Shown here piece by piece: positions 38,971 to 47,827 of a stretch of 64,000 nucleotides of DNA. Origin of the DNA: Corynebacterium stercoris (GTDB lineage Bacteria; Actinomycetota; Actinomycetes; Mycobacteriales; Mycobacteriaceae); assembly GCF_024160105.1 (NCBI RefSeq), contig NZ_JAMFTQ010000002.1, positions 186,001 to 250,000 on the forward strand, given 5' to 3'. Made by a program: the position numbers and the translations under genes. Under the pieces are notes generated by a model. The model made no database searches. It worked only from the letters and a program-made list of their open reading frames with translations, and had not been told where the DNA came from. The number at the start of each line of letters is the position of its first letter. The stretch's first letter is position 1.

Positions 38971-39042
38971 GCGCGATTAGCTCAGCGGGAGAGCGCTTCC
39001 CTGACACGGAAGAGGTCACTGGTTCAATCCCAGTATCGCGCA
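38971..39042 (+). tRNA. tRNA-Val (anticodon GAC), copy 1
   Basis: Acceptor GCGCGAT pairs fully with ATCGCGC; anticodon stem CTTCC/GGAAG around CTGACAC. CCA is not encoded (CCG follows the discriminator). Confidence 0.96.
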
Positions 39043-39091
39043 CCGGATTTCCTCACGGAAATCCTCTTCCGAGGCGAAAAGCCGACGAAGT

Positions 39092-39164
39092 GCGGATGTA
39101 GCGCAGTTGGTAGCGCATCACCTTGCCAAGGTGAGGGTCGCGAGTTCGAGTCTCGTCATCCGCT
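39092..39164 (+). tRNA. tRNA-Gly (anticodon GCC), copy 2
   Basis: Same 73-nt body as copy 1. CCA is not encoded (TCAAG follows). Confidence 0.96.
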
Positions 39165-39192
39165 CAAGTACTTTCCACGTACTTCACATCCT

Positions 39193-39266
39193 GGTGGATT
39201 GGTCGAGTGGTTAGGCAACGGTCTGCAAAACCGTGTACACGGGTTCGATTCCCGTATCCACCTCCA
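39193..39266 (+). tRNA. tRNA-Cys (anticodon GCA)
   Basis: Acceptor GGTGGAT/ATCCACC, anticodon stem ACGGT/ACCGT with loop CTGCAAA, CCA encoded. The only tRNA-Cys in the window. Confidence 0.96.
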
Positions 39267-39296
39267 CAAAAGCCGTCCCCGTTACGGATAACTCAC

Positions 39297-39368
39297 GCGC
39301 GTTTAGCTCAGCGGGAGAGCGCTTCCCTGACACGGAAGAGGTCACTGGTTCAATCCCAGTATCGCGCA
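39297..39368 (+). tRNA. tRNA-Val (anticodon GAC), copy 2 with an acceptor-stem mismatch
   Basis: Identical to copy 1 in the visible body except that position 6 is T instead of A (GCGCGTT against ATCGCGC), leaving a U-U mismatch in the acceptor stem. One base separates it from the next tRNA-Gly. Confidence 0.9.
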
Positions 39369-39369
39369 C

Positions 39370-39445
39370 GCGGATGTAGCGCAGTTGGTAGCGCATCACC
39401 TTGCCAAGGTGAGGGTCGCGAGTTCGAGTCTCGTCATCCGCTCCA
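39370..39445 (+). tRNA. tRNA-Gly (anticodon GCC), copy 3
   Basis: Same body as copies 1 and 2, CCA encoded. Last gene of the array. Confidence 0.96.
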
Positions 39446-39451
39446 CGTCAG

Positions 39452-39480
39452 CCCCGGTTCCACGCGTTGGAGCCGGGGTT
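39452..39480 (+). terminator. Terminator of the tRNA array
   Basis: 11-bp stem CCCCGGTTCCA / TGGAGCCGGGG with a five-base loop, directly after the last tRNA. The downstream T-run is poor. Confidence 0.7.
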
Positions 39481-39485
39481 ATGCT
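39480..39485 (+). promoter_or_regulatory. -10 box (TATGCT) for the reductase gene; likely leaderless
   Basis: TATGCT lies six bases before the ATG at 39492, overlapping the end of the tRNA terminator. Confidence 0.45.
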
Positions 39486-39491
39486 TTCCCC

Positions 39492-40205
39492 ATGCACACC
39501 GCAGCCACGCCCGTAGACACCGCCGCCCTCCTCGGCCCCGTGCTTCCCGCCGGCGAACCCGAGCTGCGCGCCATCGCCGTCAACGCGCTCTTCGGCGCGT
39601 TCGGCCGCGAAGGCACGTCCGAGGCGCTGGGCAACGACACAGACGCGGCGCTGATCCGCGAGCTCCGCGGATGGGCCGATGTCATCCTCGTCGGCGCCGG
39701 CACCGTCGAGGCGGAGGATTACGGCCCCGCCGACACCCCAATGGCGGTGCTTTCCACATCCCTCGACCTCGACCCCGGCCTGGGCATTTTCCACGGCGCG
39801 CGCCTCATCGTCCTCACCCCGGAGCAGTCGCTTACCGACGACTCCTTAGCAGCCAACCGCACCGCCCTCGAGGCGGCCGGCGCGGAGCTCGTGAGCTCGT
39901 TCGGCGGCACCATCCGCGAGGCGGTCGAGGCGCTGCGGCGCGAAGGGTACGCACGCATCCTCTGCGAGGGCGGCCCCGGCGTCTACGCTGATGTCTTCGC
40001 CGCCGACCTCGTCGACGTACTGCACCTGACTATCGATCCCTCGCTCAGCCCCGCCGACGCGCCCTCCGGCCTCGAGCTGGACGGCCCGGCAGACGGCGTC
40101 GCCCGGTTTGCGTTCGAGGACGTGACTGTGGAGCACAACGCGATGATGTTCTGCCGTTTGCGGCGGGTGGCGGACGTCGGCACGCGCGTGCCCCGGTACG
40201 GTTAA
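39492..40205 (+). CDS. RibD C-terminal-domain reductase (pyrimidine/dihydrofolate reductase-like)
   Basis: 237 aa from the ATG at 39492. An open frame extending back through the tRNAs is not coding. The fold is that of the RibD reductase/DHFR superfamily, with GWADVILVGAGTVEAEDYGP near the N-terminus and ILCEGGPGVYADVFAADLVDVL, the NADPH-binding GGP segment, near the C-terminus. There is no deaminase domain. It may act in riboflavin or pteridine metabolism, or on another substrate; riboflavin genes are not nearby. Confidence 0.82.
   Translation: MHTAATPVDTAALLGPVLPAGEPELRAIAVNALFGAFGREGTSEALGNDTDAALIRELRGWADVILVGAGTVEAEDYGPADTPMAVLSTSLDLDPGLGIFHGARLIVLTPEQSLTDDSLAANRTALEAAGAELVSSFGGTIREAVEALRREGYARILCEGGPGVYADVFAADLVDVLHLTIDPSLSPADAPSGLELDGPADGVARFAFEDVTVEHNAMMFCRLRRVADVGTRVPRYG
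40197..40202 (+). promoter_or_regulatory. -10 box (TACGGT) for aftC; likely leaderless
   Basis: TACGGT overlaps the end of the reductase gene and lies seven bases before the aftC GTG at 40210. Confidence 0.45.
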
Positions 40206-40209
40206 GCGC

Positions 40210-41496
40210 GTGCTCGAGACGATCTGGACCGCTCCCCGACCCGCCGCGGACATCCGCCCAGCGCGGGTGCTCAGCGCCGCCGCCTGGCCGCTGGCGATCC
40301 TGTTGATCATCCACCGCCTCGCCGTGCTGGCGCGAGCGGGTGCCGTCACCGACGATTTCACCACGGTGTGGTCGGCCGCCCGCCGGTTTGTGGAACGCGT
40401 GCCGGTGTACAACGAGGTGTACCACTACGTCAACCCGCATTATCTCTACAACCCGGGGGCGACGCTGCTGCTCTCCCCACTCGGGCTGATCCCGAGCATG
40501 GAGGCGGCTCGCCCCTGGTTCATCGCGCTCAACGCCGGTTGCATCATCGTCGCGCTCGCGTGGCTGACGCGTCTTTCGGGCTACCGCTTGAGCTCGCCGG
40601 TTTTCCCCGTGGCGCTCGCGCTCGCCTTTGCGACGGAGGCCGTGACCAACACCCTCGTTTTCGCCAACATCAACGGCGTTCTGCTGCTTGCGCTCACCGC
40701 GTTCCTCGCCCTGCTTTTGCGCGATTCCCCCATCGCCGCCGGCGTCGTGCTGGGGTTGGCAATCCTGGTCAAGCCGATGTTCGCCCCGCTCATCGTGCTG
40801 CCGTTCATGCTGCTGCGGTGGCGCGCGGTGGCGGCCGCCATCGCCGTGCCGGTGGTGCTCAACCTCGTGGCGTGGCCGCTGACCCCGGGTGCCGGCGACT
40901 ACTTGGACAAGCTCGTTCCCTACCTCGGCCAAACGCGCGATTACGCCAATTCGTCGCTCGCTGGCTTCGCCGTGTATTTCGGCATGCCCGGGCGGCTGCA
41001 CGGCACGCTGTTCCTCCTGCTCGCCGCAGCTGTAGCCGTCGCGGTGCTGGGGCTTGCGCGGTGGCGCTTCAGCGACACCTGGCTCTTTCTCGCCGTCAGC
41101 TCCGGCGTGCTGCTCACAGGCGTGTGCCTGCTGTCGTCACTCGGCCAGGCCTACTACTCGATGATGCTGTTCCCGGCGCTGTTCACCGTGCTCCACCGCG
41201 CCTCGCCCATGCACACCTGGCCCGCGTGGCTCGGGGCGTTCTGCTGCCTCGCGCCGCTGGCTTGGGTTGTGCCCGCGCACCCGGTGGCCGGGCGCTGGGT
41301 GGGCACTTTCTTGCCGACGGCAGGCTGGGCACTGTTCATCCTCGCCGCCGCCGCATGGGTAGTGTCGGTCCAGATACACAACCGATCTGGAGGACAGACA
41401 AATGAGCGAGCAGAACTACAAGGAATGGACCGAGGAGCAGTGGCGCGAGAAGCTCACGCCGGAAGAGTTCTACGTCCTGCGCCAGGCCGGCACTGA
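40210..41496 (+). CDS. aftC: Alpha-(1->3)-arabinofuranosyltransferase (GT87/DUF2029, AftC type)
   Basis: 428-aa polytopic membrane protein with about ten helices. The first long loop (TDDFTTVWSAARRFVERVPVYNEVYHYVNPHYLYNPGAT region) holds the aspartates expected of GT-C enzymes that use decaprenyl-phosphate arabinose. AftC introduces alpha-1,3 branches in arabinogalactan and LAM. The name rests on fold plus gene order: aftC-msrB-chdC-DUF3000-rnd-dxs, as I recall it for C. glutamicum. The frame runs 95 bp into msrB, and the last 31 residues are hydrophilic and probably a non-essential tail. Confidence 0.82.
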   Translation: MLETIWTAPRPAADIRPARVLSAAAWPLAILLIIHRLAVLARAGAVTDDFTTVWSAARRFVERVPVYNEVYHYVNPHYLYNPGATLLLSPLGLIPSMEAARPWFIALNAGCIIVALAWLTRLSGYRLSSPVFPVALALAFATEAVTNTLVFANINGVLLLALTAFLALLLRDSPIAAGVVLGLAILVKPMFAPLIVLPFMLLRWRAVAAAIAVPVVLNLVAWPLTPGAGDYLDKLVPYLGQTRDYANSSLAGFAVYFGMPGRLHGTLFLLLAAAVAVAVLGLARWRFSDTWLFLAVSSGVLLTGVCLLSSLGQAYYSMMLFPALFTVLHRASPMHTWPAWLGAFCCLAPLAWVVPAHPVAGRWVGTFLPTAGWALFILAAAAWVVSVQIHNRSGGQTNERAELQGMDRGAVAREAHAGRVLRPAPGRH

Positions 41497-41815
41497 GCCG
41501 CCCGGCGTCGGTGAGTACACCGACACCACCACCGAGGGCGTGTACCATTGCCGCGCCTGCGGCGAGGAGCTGTTCCGCTCCACGGAGAAATTCGCCTCGC
41601 ACTGCGGCTGGCCGTCCTTCTTCTCCCCGCTTGCGGGCGACAAGGTCATTGAGCGCGAGGACCGCTCCCACGGCATGGTCCGCACGGAGGTGCTGTGCGC
41701 GAACTGCGGCTCCCACCTCGGCCACGTGTTCGCCGGCGAGGGCTACGACACCCCCACCGACCTGCGCTACTGCATCAACTCCATCTCCATGACGCTGGAG
41801 GAAAAGGAGATTTAA
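41402..41815 (+). CDS. msrB: Peptide methionine (R)-S-oxide reductase
   Basis: 137 aa preceded by GGAGGACAGACAA. Zinc cysteines are seen as CRAC and CANC, and the catalytic Cys is in LRYCINS. It reduces methionine-R-sulfoxide in proteins. Its first 95 bp overlap the 3' end of aftC in another frame. It converges with chdC, with a 6-bp gap. Confidence 0.97.
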   Translation: MSEQNYKEWTEEQWREKLTPEEFYVLRQAGTEPPGVGEYTDTTTEGVYHCRACGEELFRSTEKFASHCGWPSFFSPLAGDKVIEREDRSHGMVRTEVLCANCGSHLGHVFAGEGYDTPTDLRYCINSISMTLEEKEI

Positions 41816-41821
41816 GCGCTC

Positions 41822-42523
41822 CTACGGGAGGATCTCGATGACCTCGCGGATGCTGCCCACGCGGCGGCCCGTCTGGAACGGGATTTCCTCGCGCACGTGC
41901 ATGCGGGCTTCGGTGTAGCGCATCTTGTGCATGAGCTCCTCGATGCGCTCCAGGGTCGGCGCTTCGAATGCGAGCATCCACTCGTAGTCACCCAGCACGA
42001 ACGCCTCGACGGTGTTGGCGCGCACGTCGGCAAAGTCACGCGCGGCCATGCCGTGCTCGGAGAGGATGCGGCGGCGCTCCGCGGGCTCAAGCAGGTACCA
42101 GTCGTAGGAGCGGACAAACGGGTACACCGTGATCCAATCCTGCGGATCCTCACCCATGATGAAGCTCGGCAGGTGGGACTTGTTGAACTCGGCCGGGCGG
42201 TGCAGGCCATTGCCCAGCCAGCTCACCTCGACGAGCTGGCCGAGGGTAGTCGTGCGTCGGAAAGTAGCGAGCGCCTGCTGCAGTTCGGAGAAGTGCTCGG
42301 CGTGCCACCAGATCATGAAGTCCGCGTCAGCGCGGATGCCCGTGTTGTCGTAGATGCCGCGGACCGTGACCTTGCCCTCCTGCTCGAGGTTGGCGAAGAA
42401 TGCCTCCGCCTCCTCGATGATGCGGGAGCGCTCGGTGCCCAGCGCGCCGGGAATGGCGCGGAACACCGCGAACTGCAGGTAGCGCTGCATAGAGTTCAGT
42501 GCGTCGAAGTCGAGCTTGGCCAT
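41822..42523 (-). CDS. chdC: Coproheme decarboxylase (ChdC/HemQ)
   Basis: 233 aa from the ATG at 42523 ([21 protein letters not shown]), with AGAAAGGA about ten bases upstream; a 13-residue longer frame is unlikely. The chlorite-dismutase fold is recognised by [15 protein letters not shown], and by [14 protein letters not shown], which contains the Tyr used for decarboxylation in Gram-positive ChdC. It makes heme b from coproheme, the last step of the coproporphyrin pathway. Confidence 0.95.
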   Translation of the reverse strand: MAKLDFDALNSMQRYLQFAVFRAIPGALGTERSRIIEEAEAFFANLEQEGKVTVRGIYDNTGIRADADFMIWWHAEHFSELQQALATFRRTTTLGQLVEVSWLGNGLHRPAEFNKSHLPSFIMGEDPQDWITVYPFVRSYDWYLLEPAERRRILSEHGMAARDFADVRANTVEAFVLGDYEWMLAFEAPTLERIEELMHKMRYTEARMHVREEIPFQTGRRVGSIREVIEILP

Positions 42524-42669
42524 GGGTGCATGGTCCTTTCTGCCGCGAGGCGTATCATCCAAAAGTCGGATTTCAGTCTACCCCCGCCTCCACCGCACGC
42601 GGCCACCGCCGCCCGCTGGACGGCGCGCCTCCCACCGAAGTCAGCCACCCCTGGATAGCTTTAGAGCCT

Positions 42670-43308
42670 GTGAAGCACACGGACACCTCCCCCGCCGCCC
42701 CCACCCCGCTGGGCGGCGAGCCCGCGACTGGCGCTCCCGCGACCACCCCGGCGGAGTTCGCCGCCGCTGTGGAATCCATGCACGCGGCGCGGCTTCGCCC
42801 GGAGATCACCCTGGGCACCATCCGCCCGCCGCAGCGCCCCGCGCCCTTCAGCCACGCCGTAGGCCTCGAGGTGGACCGCGGCGACGACACCGACCATGTG
42901 CCCATCGACAGCGAAGGCGACGCGTTCGGCCGCCTCATCCTGCTGCACTCCCCGGACGCCGAAGAGGCGTGGGAAGGCTCCATGCGGCTCGTGGCGTACA
43001 TCCAGGCCGACATGGATGACGCGGTAGCGTCCGATCCCCTCCTGCCGGACGTGGCGTGGCAGTGGCTCAACGAGTCCCTCGCAGACACCGGCGCCGGGTT
43101 CACCAACCTGGGCGGTACCGTGACGTCCACCGCGTCGGTGCGCTTCGGCGAGATCGGCGGCCCGCCGCGTGCCTACCAGTTGGAAATGCGCGCCTCTTGG
43201 ACCGCGGACGGCTTGGACCTCGCTCCGCACGTGGAGGCGTTCGCCAGCGTGCTCGCCCACGTCGCGGGACTGCCGCCGGAAGGCGTGACCGAGCTCGGCC
43301 GCCGCTAA
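42670..43308 (+). CDS. DUF3000 family protein
   Basis: 212 aa from a GTG at 42670, with a TAGCTT box 8 nt upstream; the longer frame overlaps chdC antisense and is rejected. Conserved-looking blocks are RPEITLGTIRPPQRPAP, FGRLILLHSP and VASDPLLPDVAWQWLNE. No known catalytic motif. DUF3000 genes sit beside rnd in many actinobacteria. Function unknown. Confidence 0.85.
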   Translation: MKHTDTSPAAPTPLGGEPATGAPATTPAEFAAAVESMHAARLRPEITLGTIRPPQRPAPFSHAVGLEVDRGDDTDHVPIDSEGDAFGRLILLHSPDAEEAWEGSMRLVAYIQADMDDAVASDPLLPDVAWQWLNESLADTGAGFTNLGGTVTSTASVRFGEIGGPPRAYQLEMRASWTADGLDLAPHVEAFASVLAHVAGLPPEGVTELGRR

Positions 43309-43332
43309 CCCCACCTGCTGCGCGGCCGGGAC

Positions 43333-43338
43333 TACACT
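43333..43338 (+). promoter_or_regulatory. -10 box (TACACT) for rnd; likely leaderless
   Basis: TACACT is followed by eight bases and the GTG at 43347. Confidence 0.4.
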
Positions 43339-43346
43339 GCTGCGAT

Positions 43347-44540
43347 GTGACGCAACACCCGGACTACACGCTGGTTGACTCCCCCGCGGGGTTCCGCCGC
43401 GCTGCGCAGGCGCTGGAAGCGGGTCGCGGGCCGTTCGCCGTCGATACCGAGCGTGCGTCCGCGTACCGTTACGACGATCGCGCATTCCTCGTCCAAGTCC
43501 ACCGCCGCGGCGCGGGCACGTTTCTTTTCGCCCCGGAGGGCCACCGCGATGCCGTGCGCGACGCGCTGGAGCCGGTGCTGGGTGGCGCCGACTGGATCAT
43601 CCACGCCGCCGGCGAGGACCTGGCGAGCCTGGCGCTCCTCGGACTCCACCCCGCCACGTTGTTCGACACCGAGCTCGCCGCCCGTCTCGCCGGGTTCGAT
43701 CGACCGAACCTGGGTGCAATGGTGGAGCATTACACCGGCACGCACCTGGAGAAGGGCCACGGCCGGGAAGATTGGTCGCTGACACCGCTTCCTGCAGACT
43801 GGCTCGACTACGCCGCACTCGACGTCCTCTACCTCAATGACCTCGCCGAGGCGCTCGCGGAAGAACTGGCGGCCGCTGGCATGCTGGCCGCCGCAGAGCA
43901 GGAGTTCGCGCACCTCATCCGCACTCGCAGCCTGGCTCCCGCACAACCCAAGACGTGGCGCGACATGAAAGGCGTGCAGGCCGTGCGCTCCCCCGCGGGC
44001 CTGCAAATCGCCCGCGCGCTGTGGCAGGAGCGCGACGCAGCAGCGCGGCACACGGATGCGTCACCCGCCGCGCTGTTGCAGACAAAGGTCATTGTCGCCG
44101 TCGCGCAGGCGCAGCCGGGCACGCCGGACGAGCTCGCGCGCGTCCCCGGTTTCCCTGCCCGCAAGCGCGGCGCCACCAGCCGGTGGTTTGGGGTGGTCGA
44201 GGCGGCGCTTCGTGAGCGTCGGCAAGCATGGCCCGAGCGCACCCGCCGCGACCCGCACACGCCGCCGTCGAAGCCGACGTGGGAGCGCACTTACCCCGAG
44301 TCCTTCGCCGCCCTGGAGCAGGCTCGCACGCGGGTGGCCGCCGCCGCGGGAAACCTCGGCATCCGCCCCGAGGACTTGCTCAGCCCGGCAACGCTGCGCG
44401 AAGTGATGTGGTCTGCTGCCGCACGCCCGCTCCTTGATGCGCACGACGCGTGCCGACGCCTCCTTGCAGCCGGCGCCCGGGAGTGGCAAGCCGAGATCGC
44501 GGGACCGCTCCTCGTAGCGCCGCGCGCCGCCGAGGACTAG
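43347..44540 (+). CDS. rnd: Ribonuclease D-type 3'-5' exonuclease
   Basis: 397 aa from a GTG at 43347. DEDDy exonuclease motifs: [15 protein letters not shown] (Exo I), the Exo II region near [10 protein letters not shown] and [11 protein letters not shown] (Exo III with Tyr). One or two HRDC domains follow ([22 protein letters not shown]). It trims tRNA and other structured RNA 3' ends. It converges with dxs, and both stop codons share CTAG at 44537-44540. Confidence 0.93.
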   Translation: MTQHPDYTLVDSPAGFRRAAQALEAGRGPFAVDTERASAYRYDDRAFLVQVHRRGAGTFLFAPEGHRDAVRDALEPVLGGADWIIHAAGEDLASLALLGLHPATLFDTELAARLAGFDRPNLGAMVEHYTGTHLEKGHGREDWSLTPLPADWLDYAALDVLYLNDLAEALAEELAAAGMLAAAEQEFAHLIRTRSLAPAQPKTWRDMKGVQAVRSPAGLQIARALWQERDAAARHTDASPAALLQTKVIVAVAQAQPGTPDELARVPGFPARKRGATSRWFGVVEAALRERRQAWPERTRRDPHTPPSKPTWERTYPESFAALEQARTRVAAAAGNLGIRPEDLLSPATLREVMWSAAARPLLDAHDACRRLLAAGAREWQAEIAGPLLVAPRAAED

Positions 44541-46504
44541 TTCTCCGGCGCCGCGTTCCACTCGCGGATCTGCCCCGCCCACTCGCGGACCTGCTCCGCC
44601 GCGGAGACCGCGTCGAGGCCGTATTCGGCGAGAAGCTGACCGCGCGAGGCGTGCACGGGGAAGATGTCGGGGAAGGCCAGGTGGCGCAGCGGGGTATCGA
44701 TGCCCGCGGCCGACATCGCTTCAGCTACCGCGGAGCCGACACCGCCGCGCACGGTGCCGTCTTCGTAGACCACCACCATGTCCGCAAGTGCCGCCATGCC
44801 GAGCACGTCGGGTGATACCGGTATCACCCAGCGCGGATCGACCACGGTGACGCGGATGTTATCCGCCGCGACATCCTCGGCAACAGAGAGCGCGTAATCC
44901 GCGAACGAGCCGACGGAGATGATGAGCACATCGAGGGTTTCATCGTCCTCAGCATCGGCCTGGTTCGCGCCGGTGGCGGGTGCACCGTCGGGGAAACGCA
45001 GCACGTCCACGCCGCTGGGCAGGCGCATTTCCGCATCGATGTCCTCGGCCACGCCGCCCTTGGGGAAGCGCACGACAGTGGGCCCGTCCTCGATAGCAAT
45101 CGCCTCTCGGAACTCCTCGCGCAGGCGCGCGGCATCGCGCGGCGCGGCGATGCGGATGCCCGGCACGATAGAAGCCATCGCCATGTCCCACACGCCGTTG
45201 TGGCTGGCTCCGTCAGAGCCCGTCACCCCGGCGCGGTCCAGCACCAGCGTCACCGGCTGGCGCAGCAGGCCAACGTCCATCAGCAGCTGGTCGAACGCCC
45301 GGTTGAGGAAGGTGGAGTAAATCGCCACCACCGGGTGCAGCCCGCCGAGAGCCAAGCCCGCGGCCGAGGTCACCGCGTGCTGCTCGGCGATGCCGACGTC
45401 GTAAAAACGCTCCGGGAACTGCTCCGCGAAGGGCGCCAGCCCCGTGGGACCAGCCATCGCGGCGGTGATCGCCACAATGTCGTCGCGCTCGTGCCCGGCC
45501 TTGAGCAACTCCTCCGTGAACACCGACGTCCAGCCCGGGGGCGATTCGGAAAGCGCCTCGCCCGTCACCGGGTCGATGATGCCGGTGGAGTGCATTTGAT
45601 CCGCTTCGTGATTCACCGCCGGTGCGAAACCGTGCCCCTTCTCGGTGACCACGTGCACGATAAGCGGGCCCTGGTAGCGGCGCGCGTAGGAGAACGCAGC
45701 GTCAAGGGCCTTGAGGTCGTGGCCCTCGACGGGGCCGATGTACTTCATCCCCAGCTCGGAAAACATTTCGGTGGGCACCATCTGGGAGCGCACCGACGCC
45801 TTGAACGCGTGCAGCGCCTCGAAGGTGCGCTCGCCCACCCAGCCCATGGACTTCAAAGTCTTCTTACCGGACTCCATGACTTCGTCGTACGCAGGCTGGA
45901 TCCGAATTGATGCCAGCTGATCGCGCAGACGCTTGAGGTTCTTGGCGAACCCGCCGATGGTCGGCGAGTAGGAGCGGCCGTTGTCGTTGACCACAATGAC
46001 CACGTTGCGGTCGCTCGCCGCGATGTTGTTCAGCGCCTCCCAGCACATGCCGCCGGTCAGTGCCCCATCGCCCACCACGGCCACCACGTGCTCATCACCG
46101 CGGCCGGTGAGTTGCTTGGCCTTCGCCAACCCGTCCGCGTAGCTCAGCGCGGCACTCGCATGCGAGGACTCAGTCCAATCATGCTCCGACTCGGCGCGGG
46201 AGGTGTAGCCGGAAAGGCCGCCCTTCTGCCGCAGCGTGTCGAACTTGCCGGCGCGCCCGGTGAGGATCTTGTGCACGTACGACTGGTGGGAGGTGTCGAA
46301 CACGAACGGGTCATTCGGCGAATCGAAGACCCTGTGCAGCGCAATCGTCAGCTCCACCACACCGAGGTTCGGCCCGAGGTGCCCGCCCGTTGCCGACACC
46401 TTCTGAATCAGCATCTGCCGAATCTCATCCGCGAGCTGGCCCAACTCCTCTTGCGGCAGGCGCTTCAGGTCCGCCGGCGAAGCGATGGAATCTAGCAGTC
46501 TCAC
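44537..46504 (-). CDS. dxs: 1-deoxy-D-xylulose-5-phosphate synthase
   Basis: 655 aa from a GTG with GAAGGAG upstream. The thiamine-diphosphate motif [16 protein letters not shown] is present, with [19 protein letters not shown] near the start and the transketolase C-terminal domain at the end. It condenses pyruvate and glyceraldehyde-3-phosphate, the first step of the MEP isoprenoid pathway feeding decaprenyl phosphate and menaquinone. Confidence 0.98.
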   Translation of the reverse strand: MRLLDSIASPADLKRLPQEELGQLADEIRQMLIQKVSATGGHLGPNLGVVELTIALHRVFDSPNDPFVFDTSHQSYVHKILTGRAGKFDTLRQKGGLSGYTSRAESEHDWTESSHASAALSYADGLAKAKQLTGRGDEHVVAVVGDGALTGGMCWEALNNIAASDRNVVIVVNDNGRSYSPTIGGFAKNLKRLRDQLASIRIQPAYDEVMESGKKTLKSMGWVGERTFEALHAFKASVRSQMVPTEMFSELGMKYIGPVEGHDLKALDAAFSYARRYQGPLIVHVVTEKGHGFAPAVNHEADQMHSTGIIDPVTGEALSESPPGWTSVFTEELLKAGHERDDIVAITAAMAGPTGLAPFAEQFPERFYDVGIAEQHAVTSAAGLALGGLHPVVAIYSTFLNRAFDQLLMDVGLLRQPVTLVLDRAGVTGSDGASHNGVWDMAMASIVPGIRIAAPRDAARLREEFREAIAIEDGPTVVRFPKGGVAEDIDAEMRLPSGVDVLRFPDGAPATGANQADAEDDETLDVLIISVGSFADYALSVAEDVAADNIRVTVVDPRWVIPVSPDVLGMAALADMVVVYEDGTVRGGVGSAVAEAMSAAGIDTPLRHLAFPDIFPVHASRGQLLAEYGLDAVSAAEQVREWAGQIREWNAAPEN

Positions 46505-46542
46505 GGTTCGGTTGTGCTCCTTCGGTGCAGGCTGTTTCGCTT

Positions 46543-46562
46543 CCCCGCAATATTACACGGGG
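46543..46562 (-). promoter_or_regulatory. dxs upstream palindrome containing a -10-like TAATAT
   Basis: CCCCG and CGGGG flank TGTAATATTG about 40-60 bp before the dxs start. The TAATAT in the loop could be the -10 box, so the dyad may be an operator. The rest of the 94-bp gap to the next gene shows nothing else. Confidence 0.3.
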
Positions 46563-46598
46563 CGCATGTGGCCCTGTCTCACAGTTCGCTTTCGGGAT

Positions 46599-47825
46599 TT
46601 AGCGGGGAGACAGTTCGACGATGGTTTCGAAATGGTGGGTCGCCGGGAATGCGTCGATAAGCAGGATGCGCCGCGCCGCGTACCCAGAGGCCGCCCACGC
46701 GGCGAGGTCGCGCGAGAGCGTCGCCGGGTCGCACCCGATGTGGATCACGCGCTCAGGTCCGGCCGCAGCCACCGCCTGCACCACGGCTTCCCCCGCACCT
46801 GCGCGGGGCGGGTCCAGCACGACGAGGCCCGGGGCAGGCAGCGTATCGACGCTCAATTCCACCCTCCCCCGGTGCACCTCCACCGGGATCTCCGCGAACG
46901 CCGGCTGGGTGCGCGCGGTAGCTGCCGGAGAATAGTCCACAGAGTGCACGCGCGCGCCGGCCGCGGCGTGAATGGCGGGCGCAAACGCGCCGACGCCGCC
47001 ATACAAATCCCACGCGTCGTCGCGGCTGTACTCGCCTGCGCCCCAGTCGGCGATGACATCGGCGTACGCCTCGGGGGCGGCGCGGTGCGCCTGCCAGAAC
47101 GCGGTCGCCGGGAATGCGAACTCTGCGCCGTGGACACGCTCGGTGACCTCGCCGGAGCCTTCCAACACCGTGCGGATGTCCTCCACGCGGCGCCCGCGCT
47201 GCACGCGGCTGGTTTCCACGACATGGCGGGTGGTTCCTGAGTCCATGACTGCCACCACCTCAGACCCCGGAGTGAAGCGGGCCTCCCCGATAAGGCCGTC
47301 GGTGAGCCCCGGCACCGGCTGCGTGCAAGCCTCGGAGGCGATGACGTCCGCGGAGCGGGCGCGGCGCACCCCGGCGCGACCCTGCGCGTCGACACCGAGA
47401 CGCACGCGGGTTCGCCACCAGCTGCGCGGCTCGAGGCTTTGGGTGGCGATGGCATCTACGTCAATCCCGTCGAGGGCGCCGGAGCGCCCCGCGAGTGCGG
47501 TCAGTTGGCCGCGGAGCACATCAAGCTTCAGGTCGAGCTGGCTCGCCGGGTTGATGTGGGAGAAATCGCAACATCCCGCACCCGCCGCAGCTGCCGGGCA
47601 GGCGTAGGGCACGCGCATAGGCGATGCCTCGACAACTTCCAGGAGATCGGCGCGGGCCCACCGCTTCTTTGCTTTGGTGATGGTGGCGGCGACGGTATCG
47701 CCCGGCAGCGCGCCCGCGACGAACACCACGCGTCCGTCCGGGTCGGTGCCGATGCCTTCCCCACCGTGCGCCATGCGCGTGATGCGCAGCTCCAAGCGGG
47801 TGGTGTCAGTGGTCTCAGCCGCCAT
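46599..47825 (-). CDS. TrmA/RumA-family RNA 5-methyluridine methyltransferase
   Basis: 408 aa. An N-terminal TRAM domain (LELRITRMAHGGEGIG) and a Cys cluster (CPAAAAGAGCCDF) that could bind Fe-S are followed by a SAM-binding Rossmann domain (DLYGGVGAFAPAI), VLDPPRAG and the catalytic-Cys region IGCDPATLSRDLA. It should methylate a uracil C5 in tRNA or 23S rRNA; which one is unknown. It begins 2 bp after the DUF3710 gene. Confidence 0.92.
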   Translation of the reverse strand: MAAETTDTTRLELRITRMAHGGEGIGTDPDGRVVFVAGALPGDTVAATITKAKKRWARADLLEVVEASPMRVPYACPAAAAGAGCCDFSHINPASQLDLKLDVLRGQLTALAGRSGALDGIDVDAIATQSLEPRSWWRTRVRLGVDAQGRAGVRRARSADVIASEACTQPVPGLTDGLIGEARFTPGSEVVAVMDSGTTRHVVETSRVQRGRRVEDIRTVLEGSGEVTERVHGAEFAFPATAFWQAHRAAPEAYADVIADWGAGEYSRDDAWDLYGGVGAFAPAIHAAAGARVHSVDYSPAATARTQPAFAEIPVEVHRGRVELSVDTLPAPGLVVLDPPRAGAGEAVVQAVAAAGPERVIHIGCDPATLSRDLAAWAASGYAARRILLIDAFPATHHFETIVELSPR

Positions 47826-47827
47826 GC

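Noticed and set aside
39207-39491. Open frame running through tRNA-Cys, tRNA-Val and tRNA-Gly into the reductase gene
   Set aside because: The tRNAs are clear cloverleaves, a terminator follows them, and a -10 box marks a start at 39492.
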